NCBI GenBank assembly: GCA_958510875.1
Contig: OY294069.1
Coordinates: 167,357,075 to 167,421,074, forward strand
Direction: 5' to 3'
From: Endomychus coccineus
Lineage: Eukaryota > Arthropoda > Insecta > Coleoptera > Endomychidae
DNA length: 64,000 bases
Each line of letters opens with the position of its first letter. The stretch's first letter is position 1. The notes below the pieces were generated by a model. It was not told the DNA's origin. It did no database searches and saw only the letters and a list, made by a program, of their open reading frames with translations. This document shows positions 24,531-34,650 of the stretch, one piece after another. The position numbers and the translations under genes are program-made.

Positions 24531-24827
24531 GGTCGTATACACAGGTCTGGAAACTCTTTTGTTTGACATGAGTCCCTTACATGTCGCCAAACTCGTAGTC
24601 CCTCGCTCAGCCACCAGCTAGCGCTTGGATCGATGTATGTTGTCAGGATGTAAGGGTTAGGCGCCATATCGTTCAAACACGGTCGTATACGTGCCAGAGA
24701 ACATTCCTCGAGTCATGCGCCACCCTTTTGGTACTACGCAACAGATGACGCTTAGCGGAATCACTTCACACATAGCAAACAGCCTCGAGTTTCCAGACCT
24801 GTGTATACGACCGTGCGCTTAACTAAA
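24527..24827. mobile_element. Small terminal-inverted-repeat element (MITE) with TTAA flanks
   Basis: The ends CACGGTCGTATACACAGGTC (24531) and the reverse complement ending CGACCGTG (about 24815) form inverted repeats of about 28 bp, with TTAA close outside each end. It shares its termini with the THAP-containing fragment at 17992-18555, and its interior includes the same GCGCTTGGATCG and GGTACTACGC segments in opposite orientation. The TTAA target plus THAP-type relative would suit a Kolobok-like family, which is an inference. Confidence 0.6.
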
Positions 24828-25224
24828 CGCTCTCCCCTCGATCGTTTCGGAAATCGATCCTCACGCATGTTTCATACTGCGCACAATATTTTGAACGTCA
24901 ATTTCTACTATACAGTCTGATGCAATTGCTAGTTCACGAAATAATAATTGTTTCCACAATTAAACCCGTTACATATTGAATCATTCTTCCAACAAAAACC
25001 TTTTTACTCCATCAGGGATTTTTTGTCTCCTGACCATTTATAAGAATGTTTTTTCTGGGCAGAAAATGCTGTAAATTACATATACGGGAAATCTTTTATT
25101 ATAGTATATTATACATAATTCTTACACATACACTATGTACATCTAATTGTCTCAGTAATCAGTGTACCAATTCTTTATTTGGCTTACCTTCTGTACTTTA
25201 TATGTTATTAAAGTGAACAAAGAT

Positions 25225-25340
25225 TCTTATTATGAAAAGATCTGCAATGTCTGTCAATTTGGGTGCTAGATTTGTTCGCTTCCAAATGGTCCAAGACATC
25301 AACATTGTTATTGCGACGCTTGATATAAGACTAGATCTTT
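25225..25340. repeat. Short interspersed repeat, copy 1
   Basis: About 100 bp beginning GAAAAGATCTGCAATGT and ending GACTAGATCTTTGTATT, matched at 29855-29957. The ends contain the palindrome-like AAGATCT/AGATCTT, so it may be a short MITE. Confidence 0.5.
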
Positions 25341-25781
25341 GTATTGTTTTGTTTGGTTCTTCATTGCATTACATTTTTGTTTAGTTTGGTAAAATTAGGA
25401 TTAATATTAGCGTCACGGCTATTTGACTTTTACAATATCGTATGTGCCGGCAGGCAGTGGCTGGTTTGCTGGGTCAGGTAAAGGTAACTTTCGTTATTCA
25501 AAAGATGCAGAACGCAAAACGTGATGGGCAATATTTACCGACGATCAAGTATTTGCAGATAAAGGAAGTGGTTAGTGGAATATAATTGAGATATTTTTTA
25601 AATTATTTTCCAAGAACCATTTTTTTAAAGAACCCATGTGTATATCTTTTATTCCGCCCAATTTTGAAAGGTTTTTCCGCCATCCAACTTCATTTTTTCA
25701 ATACATTTTCTGTTCCTACATACATTTCCACACATTGGCAGGAGTGTCCAAAAGCTATTTTCCTAACAAAAGTGAGGGAAG

Positions 25782-27255
25782 TCACGTTATCAAATGATCA
25801 CAGTTCATGTGTATAGAGTTCATATGACGTTTTAAAGTTGACTTCCGATTACATCCATAATCACAATACTCACACTTGTGTATCTTTTCTTCTGTGTGTA
25901 TAGAGTTGATGTGACGTTTTAAAGTTGACATCTGAGGGCATCTATAATCGCAATATTCACACTTGTGTCTCTTCTCTTTTATGTGTATAAAGTTGATGTG
26001 ACTTTTTAAATTTGACAGCTGAGAGCTTCCAAAATCGCATAAGCCACACTTGTGTATCTTCTCTCTTGTGTGTATGGAGTTGATGTGACTTTTCAAAGTT
26101 GACATCTGAGTGCTTCCATAATCGCAATATTCACACTTGTGTATTTTCTCTTTTGTGTGTATAGAGTTGATGTGACGTTTCAAAGTTGATACCTGAGGAC
26201 TTGTATAATCGCAATATCCACACTTGTGTATCTTTTCTTTTGTGTGTATAAAGTTGATGTGACTTTTTAAATTTGACATCTGAGTGCTTTCATAATCGCA
26301 ATACTCACAATTGTGTATCTTCTCTTTTGTGTGTGTGGAGTTGATGTGACGTTTTAAAGTTGACAACCGAGGGCTTCCATAATTGCAATACTCACAATTG
26401 TGCATCTTCTCTTTTGTGTGTGTGGAGTTTATGTGACGTTTTAAAGTTGACATCTGAGGGCTTGAATAATCGCAATACTCGCACTTGTGTATTTTCTCTT
26501 TCGTGTGTGCAGAGTTGATGTGGCGTTTTAAACTTGACACCCGAGAGCTTCCATAACCACAATACTCACACTTGTATATCTTCTCTTTTGTGTGTGTAGA
26601 GTTGATGTGACGTTTTAAAGTAGATATATGTGGGCTCCCATAATCGCAATACTCGCACTTGTGTATCTTTTCTTTTGTGTGTGTAGAGTTGATGTGAATT
26701 TTTAAAGTTGACAACCTAGGGCTTCCATAATCGCAGTACTCACACTTGTATATCTTCTCTTTTGTGTGCATAGAGTTGATGTGACGTTTTAAAGTTGACA
26801 TCTGAGGGCTTACATAATCGCAATACTCACAGTTGTGCATTTTCTCCCTTGTGTGTTTACAGTTGATGTGAACTTTTAAGCAAGAGACATAATCGCTTTC
26901 GAAATCGCAATGTTTACATTTATTTATCTTTGCCCTGGGGCATTTGCTCTTAACATCAGTTTTAAAAGTAATTTCACTTGGGTTACTGGTGTGAGATGCC
27001 AAGGATGAAATATTATCATGAGTGGAACATTCATTCTCCCTGTTCTGTGCAACCACTACATGATTGACCATGTTTGTCACATCATCACAATTATACTCAC
27101 TATATTTCAATGAGTCCTTGGTATCCAGAATTCCCATAGGACTATTCATACATTTGTTATCTGAACAATCAAAATTTTCATTTTCACCTCCATTTAAATC
27201 TTCATCATCTTTGATATATTCCTGTGGCAGATCTCCCAATTCCTCAGCTTCGATT
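25782..27255 (-). CDS. ZNF-B exon 2 (zinc-finger exon)
   Basis: It runs from the acttccag acceptor to a TGA/TAA-bounded end after finger 13 (KRHMNSIHMNCDHLIT). The repeated DNA unit is 84 bp. The last fingers are nearly identical to the matching ones of ZNF-A. Confidence 0.88.
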
Positions 27256-27762
27256 CTGGAAGTAATAAGATTAATCACCTAAATATCATAAACAAAAATG
27301 TATGGGTGTGTACAATTGTGAGGGTGGCACAATATCACAGTTAAGCCATGAAGAATTCCTATAAATTTTCTAATGAAGATACCGAACACTTCCCAAATAA
27401 GGTTCATCATTTAATTGTTTTTGTTATCTATAATAGAACTAAAACTTGCCTCAAGACTGTGATTCTAGTTTTTATTCCACACTCTTTCAAAATTTTACAT
27501 GTATTCTCCATAACTTGTTAAACAGAGCAAATTATGAAATTTAACTCTATAAAAAGAACATTATGCCCAATATGCCATTCCTCTTCTATTTGAACTCTCG
27601 AAATATTGTTTTTTATTGACATACTTACTTTATCTCGAATTCCTCAAAATCTTCAGATTCCTCTTTAATTTCCTTTATATCTATGTATTCCAGAATATCA
27701 CTTTCGGATTTAATTTCAATCCGACCTTCCCAATTTGGATCATTGTTTACAGTTGATAGCAT
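25782..27762 (-). CDS. C2H2 zinc-finger protein ZNF-B (two exons, 13 fingers)
   Basis: The start is ATG at 27762-27760. Exon 1 is 27762-27629 (donor gtaagtat) and exon 2 is 27255-25782 (acceptor acttccag), joined after codon base 2; 535 aa. The N-terminus is acidic (YIDIKEIKEES, then GDLPQEYIKDDEDLNGG) with no zf-AD Cys pattern, SCAN or KRAB. A Ser/Asn-rich spacer follows, then 13 consecutive C2H2 units with C-x2-C-x12-H-x4-H spacing and near-uniform linkers of HTKEKIHKCEYC type. All zinc ligands are present in each finger. Probably a sequence-specific nuclear DNA-binding protein; target unknown. It is a tandem paralog of ZNF-A, and the copies share promoter-proximal and intron sequence. The product name is only a class assignment. 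Confidence 0.85.
27629..27762 (-). CDS. ZNF-B exon 1
   Basis: 134 nt, ATG to GT donor. It encodes an acidic N-terminus (IEIKSESDILEYIDIKEI). The exon, its donor and about 70 bp upstream of the ATG are closely matched at ZNF-A, which supports the start codon. Confidence 0.75.
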
Positions 27763-27907
27763 GTTTACTGATGATCAAAGGGGTCCAAATTTATTGAAAT
27801 ACTAACTTAATCGTGTACGAATCATCAATATATAAATATTAATAATATTTTACTATTCATGGGAACTTTCGCATCCTTCATTTATTAATTTTCTTGTAAG
27901 AACTAAG

Positions 27908-27926
27908 GAAGGGTTAGGGTTAGGTT
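27908..27926. repeat. Short telomere-like GGTTAGGGTTAGG patch
   Basis: About three overlapping copies of TTAGG-type sequence, upstream of ZNF-B. Too short to call an interstitial telomere tract. Confidence 0.3.
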
Positions 27927-28039
27927 AGAATTGCATAACCTAAAGTAAAATGAGAAAATGCAAATAATATGGTCATAGATAAGTTACGAACACATGAAGT
28001 ATAACTCTTATAATCAACGAGGTATAGGGCAATCAACAC

Positions 28040-28060
28040 CACGTGACCCAATATGGCGGT
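28040..28060. promoter_or_regulatory. Candidate promoter motifs upstream of ZNF-B
   Basis: An E-box CACGTG (28040-28045) is followed by CAATATGGCGG (28049-28059), which matches the core of YY1/Pleiohomeotic sites. They lie about 290 bp upstream of the ZNF-B ATG. A reverse-orientation CCGCCATATTG occurs at 28596-28606. Function is inferred only from motif match. Confidence 0.3.
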
Positions 28061-28109
28061 TGGGGGCACACAATTGATAATCGCCATAAGCACATCATCG
28101 TCGGTGTGG

Positions 28110-29850
28110 TCATTGGGCTAGTGAAATTGTATTCTTGGATATATTCGAAGTTTTAGAGTTGTTAGTCAAAAATATTCACTTATTCAGATTGAAAAGCAGA
28201 GACGTAGTGAACGATTTGCTTAAAAATACATCCCTATCTTGTGCTCTTTATTAAAAAATAGTATTATGTCTTTACATGAATCTATATATACTGTTTGTTT
28301 GATAAGAATACTATTTATATTTTATTTAAGAACTGATTTCATGACTTAATCTCTTATTATCAATTTTTAGTTGTTTGTGTCAATAAATAAAAGGTTGTTC
28401 ATTCCTTGTTTTACTAATTCAGTAGAGACCCACAGCCAACAACAATGCAAGTAACGGGCATTTTTCTTCAGCTCAAGCACTGATAATAATAATAATAATA
28501 AGTTTAAAAACTATTCAAATTCGCACAGGAAATAACAAAACTAGGCACTTTTATCACTATGGTCGTTTATGACAAAACACAATGTTTGTCCTCAGCCGCC
28601 ATATTGCTCTCGCTTTGACAGATCGCTGGATTGCCTTAATACTCTTTGCAATGGTTGCACAAATAACAATTTTGTCAAACTGTCAAAGTTGCAAGTTAAC
28701 TTTAATGGTGTGAAATTGTATAGAGAGTTGTACAAAAATGTTATTTGTATGTTTTGTGAAATTCTTGTTTTAATGTTACATTCGACTGAATTTTTGGCCT
28801 CGACCTGCGGCCAAGTCAAAAATTAACACTCATATGCTATTAAAAACACTCATTTCACTCACTTAATAAGAAACAAACTATTTTTATTCGAATATCCCTC
28901 ATGCATTCGCAAATTAATGGATACAATTTTGTTTATAATAATTACACTATCATAAATCTGGAAGGAGTTCTATTATTGATGTTTATGAATTCACGATAAA
29001 TGTTGGTGTAGACAAGCAAAGCTATGTTCAATAGTTATATTTAAAATAATTAAAACTATATGTAAAATATGTTATTCTAGTTATTATTATAACTATTTCT
29101 AACATAATATCCCTCGTACATTAGCAAAATAATGACTAATATTTCAAACCCATATTCAGTCAGGATAATGAATTTTTATTCTGTATCGCTGTTTTTTGAT
29201 AGGAGATTATGATTTAGAGAATCTAATCCTTATCTTTTAAATAATACTTATATGCAATTATGGCTCGTTAGGATAGGCGAATAACGTCCACATTATCATA
29301 AGCTTCAATAAAATAATATTGTAAATTATATATAGCAGAAATTATGCAACAATGTTTTTAATCTTGAATTGTTTCCAAGTATTCTTCTATGAAGGATGGA
29401 AGGTAATAAAACAGAATGATATTACAATGTCAAATTGCTGAATCGGGTGAAATATTGTACTTGAAAAATTTAATCAAGAGTTTGCCAGCATGGATATTTA
29501 TTTGTCAGTTTGATAAATTACCTGAAAATACAATTAAGTAACTACTATTCCACTGTTATGAGTTTTCAAAGATCGTGTTTCAAGAAATGAGAGAATTATA
29601 GATTACCCACACCACATTGAGTATATTAATCAATGCCCACCATGATCTGTAATTCTTGGTGAAATGAGTCCAAACATTTTCATTCATCTATTTCATGCAA
29701 TATGCCATGGAGTAGAAATATTGGGTCTCGATAATGATGCAGTTCGATTGAAGTATTCAACTATTTAATGCTTGATATCAAATACAAACCGGAAAAGTTT
29801 TAAGATTATAACATAGTTATTACAATATAGTGTCGCCCAGTAGTTGTCCA
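28110..29850. other. Intergenic sequence, no gene recognised
   Basis: A+T-rich. Overlapping open frames on both strands at 28569-28826 have no motif. A short TAA/AAT microsatellite lies near 28482-28500. Confidence 0.35.
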
Positions 29851-29854
29851 AATA

Positions 29855-29957
29855 TTATGAAAAGATCTGCAATGTGGGACAATTTGGGTGCTAGAATTGT
29901 TCGCTACCAAATTGTCCAATTGCGACGCTTGATGTAAGACTAGATCTTTGTATTATG
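29855..29957. repeat. Short interspersed repeat, copy 2
   Basis: The second copy of the repeat at 25225-25340, with the same AAGATCTGCAATG start and GACTAGATCTTTGTATT end and a small internal deletion. Confidence 0.5.
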
Positions 29958-30189
29958 ATCAATTTCAGCATTTTTAAAATATGTAGTTCTTTTCAATTTG
30001 GATAGGGGAGGGTGAGCCACAATGAGACGCTGGGCACACTGAGACAACAGACGAAATAAATTCGAATAGCTCGGGTTTCTTCAATCATCGTTCATACTCC
30101 TCAAGTTGAAGTTTGGTCTAGTCGAGGTGCAACTATCAACAAAGTTCTTTTTTACAAAATTGGAAACCAACTTATCTTCTACAAAATAA

Positions 30190-30321
30190 CCCGTATATGC
30201 CACCCCTTGTAAATATTGTGATAAAGCATACATAGGTCAATCTGACAGAAATATTATCTATTGCAGATTGAATGATGAACACAAATATACAAAGAATTTA
30301 TCCACTGCACTAAATAAATAG
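30190..30321 (+). pseudogene. Penelope-like GIY-YIG endonuclease fragment
   Basis: The + strand frame reads CKYCDKAYIGQSDRNI followed by RLNDEHKYTKNLSTALNK and a stop at about 30320. CxxC ahead of a YIG-type motif and a downstream Arg is the GIY-YIG endonuclease pattern of Penelope-like elements. No RT is attached. Confidence 0.55.
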
Positions 30322-30659
30322 TTGTTCAGTTTGATTCAATACATTATGAACCATTTTTTTTGCAAACAACGTGAAATAGTTCCGAACTTCCATCCGTCCG
30401 AACTAATGTAATGTTTCTGTTGATTTCTGAATTTCTCTATGACAGTAGGCCCACATTTTAATTCTTCCTTCCTCCTGAAAATAATGCCTGGAACAAAACA
30501 CAATGTACTTTGGTTCTAATAACATTTTCAGTAGCAGTTCTTAGAAAACTATTGCCACGAATGGCAACAAATTTGAAAAAAAATATCTGGAGAGTTATTT
30601 TCAAATTCAAACTCTCATGTGGTATTCTATAGATTATTTTTGAATAATAAATGCGGGAC

Positions 30660-31800
30660 CTTCAATCAATCAATCAATCAATCAAAATGAGGGCGGACAA
30701 GTCCGGAGCACCTGGACCGCTTGATTGGTTCCATTGTGCGCCCCTTAATACAATAATCAGTCAAGCAGGCCTAAGGCAGTCCCGAAGCCTAAGATTTAAC
30801 ATGAACTGATTTTTCTTATGGCTTCAAGCGGCATTTGTGGGCTGGCGAGGTGTTGTAGCCTAAGAGAAGCCAGTGCTGAACATTCCACTAGGATGGCAGT
30901 CTTACCCGCCACATCTACTACAAATTGGCTCTTCAACAATGCACATTGTGTGTAGATGTTTATTTAAATGACAGTTCCCTGTGAGGAGTACTGTCACCAG
31001 TTTTAGGCCTCTTTGCTCATATAGAGTGGGGTTTTATAGAGTTTAGGCGAGAACTCCCTAATGAGGAGCTTCGCTTGCCTCATACCGGGGGCACCACGCC
31101 AGAACAAGAGGCACTGTTCATCCAGTAGCTCCTTGAGGGCCAGAGTGGTCAATACCCACACTAGCGGGAGTTTGTTCCTTCTGGCTAATTCAGCCAGAGT
31201 TTCCCTGCACTTCAAGATATCTATAGAAGTCACTATGTGGGCGCGAAGTGCTCTCAGGGCCGCTCGGCTGTCAGTGCAGATGTAAATCCGCTCACCTCGG
31301 TAGTTCAATCTCAGGTTTTCCAGGGCAAATGTCCGTATTGCACAGACCTCAGTCTGGAAACCTGTTGCTGGGCACCTAGGGCAACTGAAATCTCCCTTCT
31401 GGGTGTACACGAGTAGACTCCGGCTCCGCTTGACTCGTCAATCTTATACCCTTCCGTAAACCACACGAGTCTCCCTGGCGGAAGCGGCCCAAAGTCCTTG
31501 TTCTCTCTGTCCGTCCTATATGTTATGAAGACGTCTGGTGTATGAAACCTGGGCTGATCAATCCCAAATTTTTCCATGACCGCGAGGCACAGACGCAGGG
31601 ACCCACTGGCTAAGACCAGCCCCAGCCAGAGCTGTAGAGGTACGATCCTCACCAGAACCTCTAGAGCCCTGGTGGGGGCGATCATCATAACCTCCGTTAT
31701 TCCCAGGCCAGTCATTGGGCCTTGTCCAGCGCCAGATGGGACAGAACCGTTTCCTGAGCCGGCCACCTCTTCGTAGGTTATGATTGGGCGGATCATGACC
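30660..31800 (-). pseudogene. Non-LTR retrotransposon 3' end with RNase H (I/R1-type), decayed
   Basis: On the - strand the frame around 31470-31420 reads WFTEGYKIDESSGAGVYS, where the first RNase H Asp is replaced by Glu. After a frameshift, YICTDSRAALRAL at about 31290-31250 carries the TDSxAAL motif. The remaining C-terminus runs to about 31003. The 3' end is at lower coordinates and finishes in a TTGATTGATTGATTG-type tail (30661-30685). RNase H is found in I-, R1- and LOA-like clades, and the tandem-tetranucleotide tail fits these. Frameshifts and the substituted catalytic residue make it inactive. Confidence 0.7.
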
Positions 31801-33050
31801 GTGTAGATTCAGTGTAGTAGTGTGTGTGTATCCACGATGGAAAGTGCAGTGTTCTGAACCTCACACAAGGTAGCCGCGTGCCTTCCGAATGTTCTTGATG
31901 GAATAGGATCCTATGAATGTCTTCAACATTAAAACCAACCATCGACGAGATTTCCAACATCAACAGATGAAATAGTAAAGTTTGCCACATCCAGCGAAAA
32001 TGCAACATTCGTTATAGTTAATCCTGATTGATTTATGCAGGATTGATCTACTATGTATGATATTCCCATGAGGAATAGAATCATTTTAATCTAATTTCCC
32101 AGTTCATATTGAAATTGAAATGCACCATCTGCAACTAAACTCGATGTTGCACGTTTGAATAAATGCACGAAAGCATTCCTCCAATTTAGCCCGGAATCGA
32201 TGCCTTTGGATTTTATGAAAGAGATGTATCACAACGTAGAAATAATGGTCCGATATCGAATATGTCAAAGTTTGATATGTTCCCGTTGTACTTTAGATTT
32301 CCCAATAGATTCCTTACCATCAACACTACGTTTCAAAACAATCTGCTATTTATATACATTTCCTTCAAATTTATAGCCGGATATAAAGACCTGAATTGGA
32401 AATAGAAACTCCATAAAGTTTGACGAGTAACGACGATGACTCTGGGATATTAAAACTTTTCTATTGGCAGCGTTGAGCGTTTTATAACCGAAGACGATAA
32501 TTCTTAAATAAAATATATCTCTTCGACTTTATGAATATCCATATTGAACACAACACTAAGTTTTGAATTATGACGTGGAAATCATTATTGATATTTTCAA
32601 TAATATGTTAGGGAGTGATTGGTTTCTAGGATTGCATGGAAATTTTGCAGAACATATGGCAATCCCAAAACGCCATCATCATGCATAAGTCATCCAGAAC
32701 TATTCAAAAATGAGGAAAATTAATCATGTTATCTAATACAATTAGGTAACCAAAAGTGGAAAATATAACATACAAAAATGCACTGGATACTTGTCAATGT
32801 CTTTCTATTCTAGAATTTTAGGAAATATACATTAGAAGATCAAAACAACCTATAAACTACTAACTAATTTTAATTGATGGGTATAGTCAATGAACGGATA
32901 GACTTGATATGTTTTTCAATAATCCAGATTTATGCTGGATGAGTTGTGACGTGATTATGAGCTACGACGTGATCTCTTCTTCTGAGATTATATGTGGTCT
33001 GTCACGGACAGTCTAAGCTGTGATGATCCATAAATCTGCGAACTCTGCCC
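31800..33050. other. Intergenic sequence, no gene recognised
   Basis: A+T-rich. The small open frames have no recognisable motif. No RNA gene seen. Confidence 0.35.
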
Positions 33051-33052
33051 TC

Positions 33053-34650
33053 TGCCATGTAAACGTTATGTCATTATATGAGGTCTCAAATACACACACT
33101 CGATTGTCTACCTAATTGCCCATTTCAAGTTTGTTCTATAGTTCCGGGGATTTCGTGGTAAGGAGTGTGTTATATTTCTACTACCTGTAGTCCCAAATAT
33201 TATTGAGACCCGTAGGGATAGTTAGTGGCGTCGGCTACGCTTCCTCTCGAAACAATATATTGCAACTGATTGGAAATAGCTTTACAGTCTATGTCATGAC
33301 TTTGGAAGTTTATTCAAATTCACAGAGTTTGTGGTGGTCTGCTACAGACTGCGTCAACAAACAGTGAATTTATGCTAAAGAATGTTACGTAAGATTGATA
33401 ACCTAACATCAAGAGCTGTATTATTAAGAAAATTTTCCACAGTAGGTCCATCAATTAATCAATCAATCAATGAAAACGGGGAGGGACAAGTCCAGAGCAC
33501 TAAGACCACTTGATTGGGTTCATTGTGCGCTCCTTGATACAAGATTTTCTCCAGCAGGCCTAAAGCACCGCTGGAAGCTAGGGTTCTAAGTATATGCAAG
33601 GTCTAAATCACAGTTGGTATTTTCTTAAAATTAATTAACCAGTTTCTCTGAATGTCATACAGATATTTACAAGTGTTGAGTACATATCTGAAGACTTATG
33701 TTATCATTATGAAGACTTAAAATGGAATGTATTCGATAATGAACTCCAACAAATTTAAAACAACCGAACTATTTTTACGTTTGTTTGTTTGTAAAATACG
33801 AAATTTTGTTGTGCCTGCATAATATATATGATTTCATTACACTCCAAAAATTCGGGCCCGATTTTAACAGAGCTCATGGTAGATTATATTGAATTGATCG
33901 TCAAATGTCAACGTTCAGCTGATATCTATTTTATTATAAGTTCCTAGAACAAATATTTGTTATCACAGTTCCTTCATTCTGTTAATTCGTTGGTTTTAAC
34001 TTTATTGTCGATCAAGGTGAATTTTCCTCTAGCATCTAATTCATTATTTTGCGTTTTCGCTTTCTTTTTGGATTCCAAATATTCGATGATAGTATATCCA
34101 GAACTTGCGATGATCAGTAAGCCCATCAGTAGATATAATTTCACTGAGGTACACAGATATGGACTATAAACGAATATAATCACAGATCCTAAAGCCTGCC
34201 ACAATAGGAAGTGGCTATAAGCGGCTTCTTCTTTACCAGCGAAAAGCATGCCGCTCAAAACTGAAACAGAAAAAACATATACAGCTATTTTCAACAGTTA
34301 CCTATTTTATGCAATTTGGAAGAGAAACTATTTCAAAAATTATTTGTGGTAACTATCATATAGTAGGAAATAATGGCGAGATTTCTCTGGAGGATATGAA
34401 TAACCTGACAGAATTCTGGTGAGAAAAATAATAGCTAACGCCATCTACCAAAGAATATGAGTTGCACTAAGCAATGGGCAACATTGAATGATTGATTCCT
34501 CTAAAAAAAGTTGCAGAGAATGTTAAGACACATGAGTGCCAGATGCCAATACCCAACCAATGTAACAATTGAGAAATAAATGAATATTTCTTGTTGTCTT
34601 TTGCGAGATAATATTGCTAAATATTTTCTAGTCTAGATGGATCAGTAACA
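33053..34650. repeat. Segmental duplication, copy A (contains the distal UNC93 last exon)
   Basis: A direct repeat of the block at 35,435-39,713. Matching stretches include the sequence around GTAAACGTTAtGTcATTATA, GGGGATTTCGTGG, the last-exon coding sequence, and the TAGGAAATAAtGGcGAGATT segment up to GATGGATCAGT. Copy A lacks the two solo LTRs found in copy B. It includes a 3'-tail fragment of the I/R1-type element (33447-33590), partly retained in B, so that insertion predates the duplication. Confidence 0.8.
33974..34260 (-). CDS. UNC93-like last exon, distal duplicate copy
   Basis: Same length (287 nt) and phase as the proximal copy, with the same acceptor (ctgtttcag), intact frame and stop. 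It differs by nine residues, including EAAYSHFLLWQAL for RLWEAL, VIIFVY for VITYVY, IIASSG for IIAISG and KKKAK for KRKAE; the split codon becomes Ile instead of Thr. It could be a true alternative last exon or a silent duplicate. Confidence 0.6.

Noticed and set aside
27908..27926. Interstitial telomere tract of TTAGG type
   Set aside because: Only about three units; GGTTAGG-like strings are common by chance in such DNA.
28569..28826. Overlapping frames on both strands (about 75-85 aa)
   Set aside because: No motif; overlapping antisense frames of similar length suggest chance.
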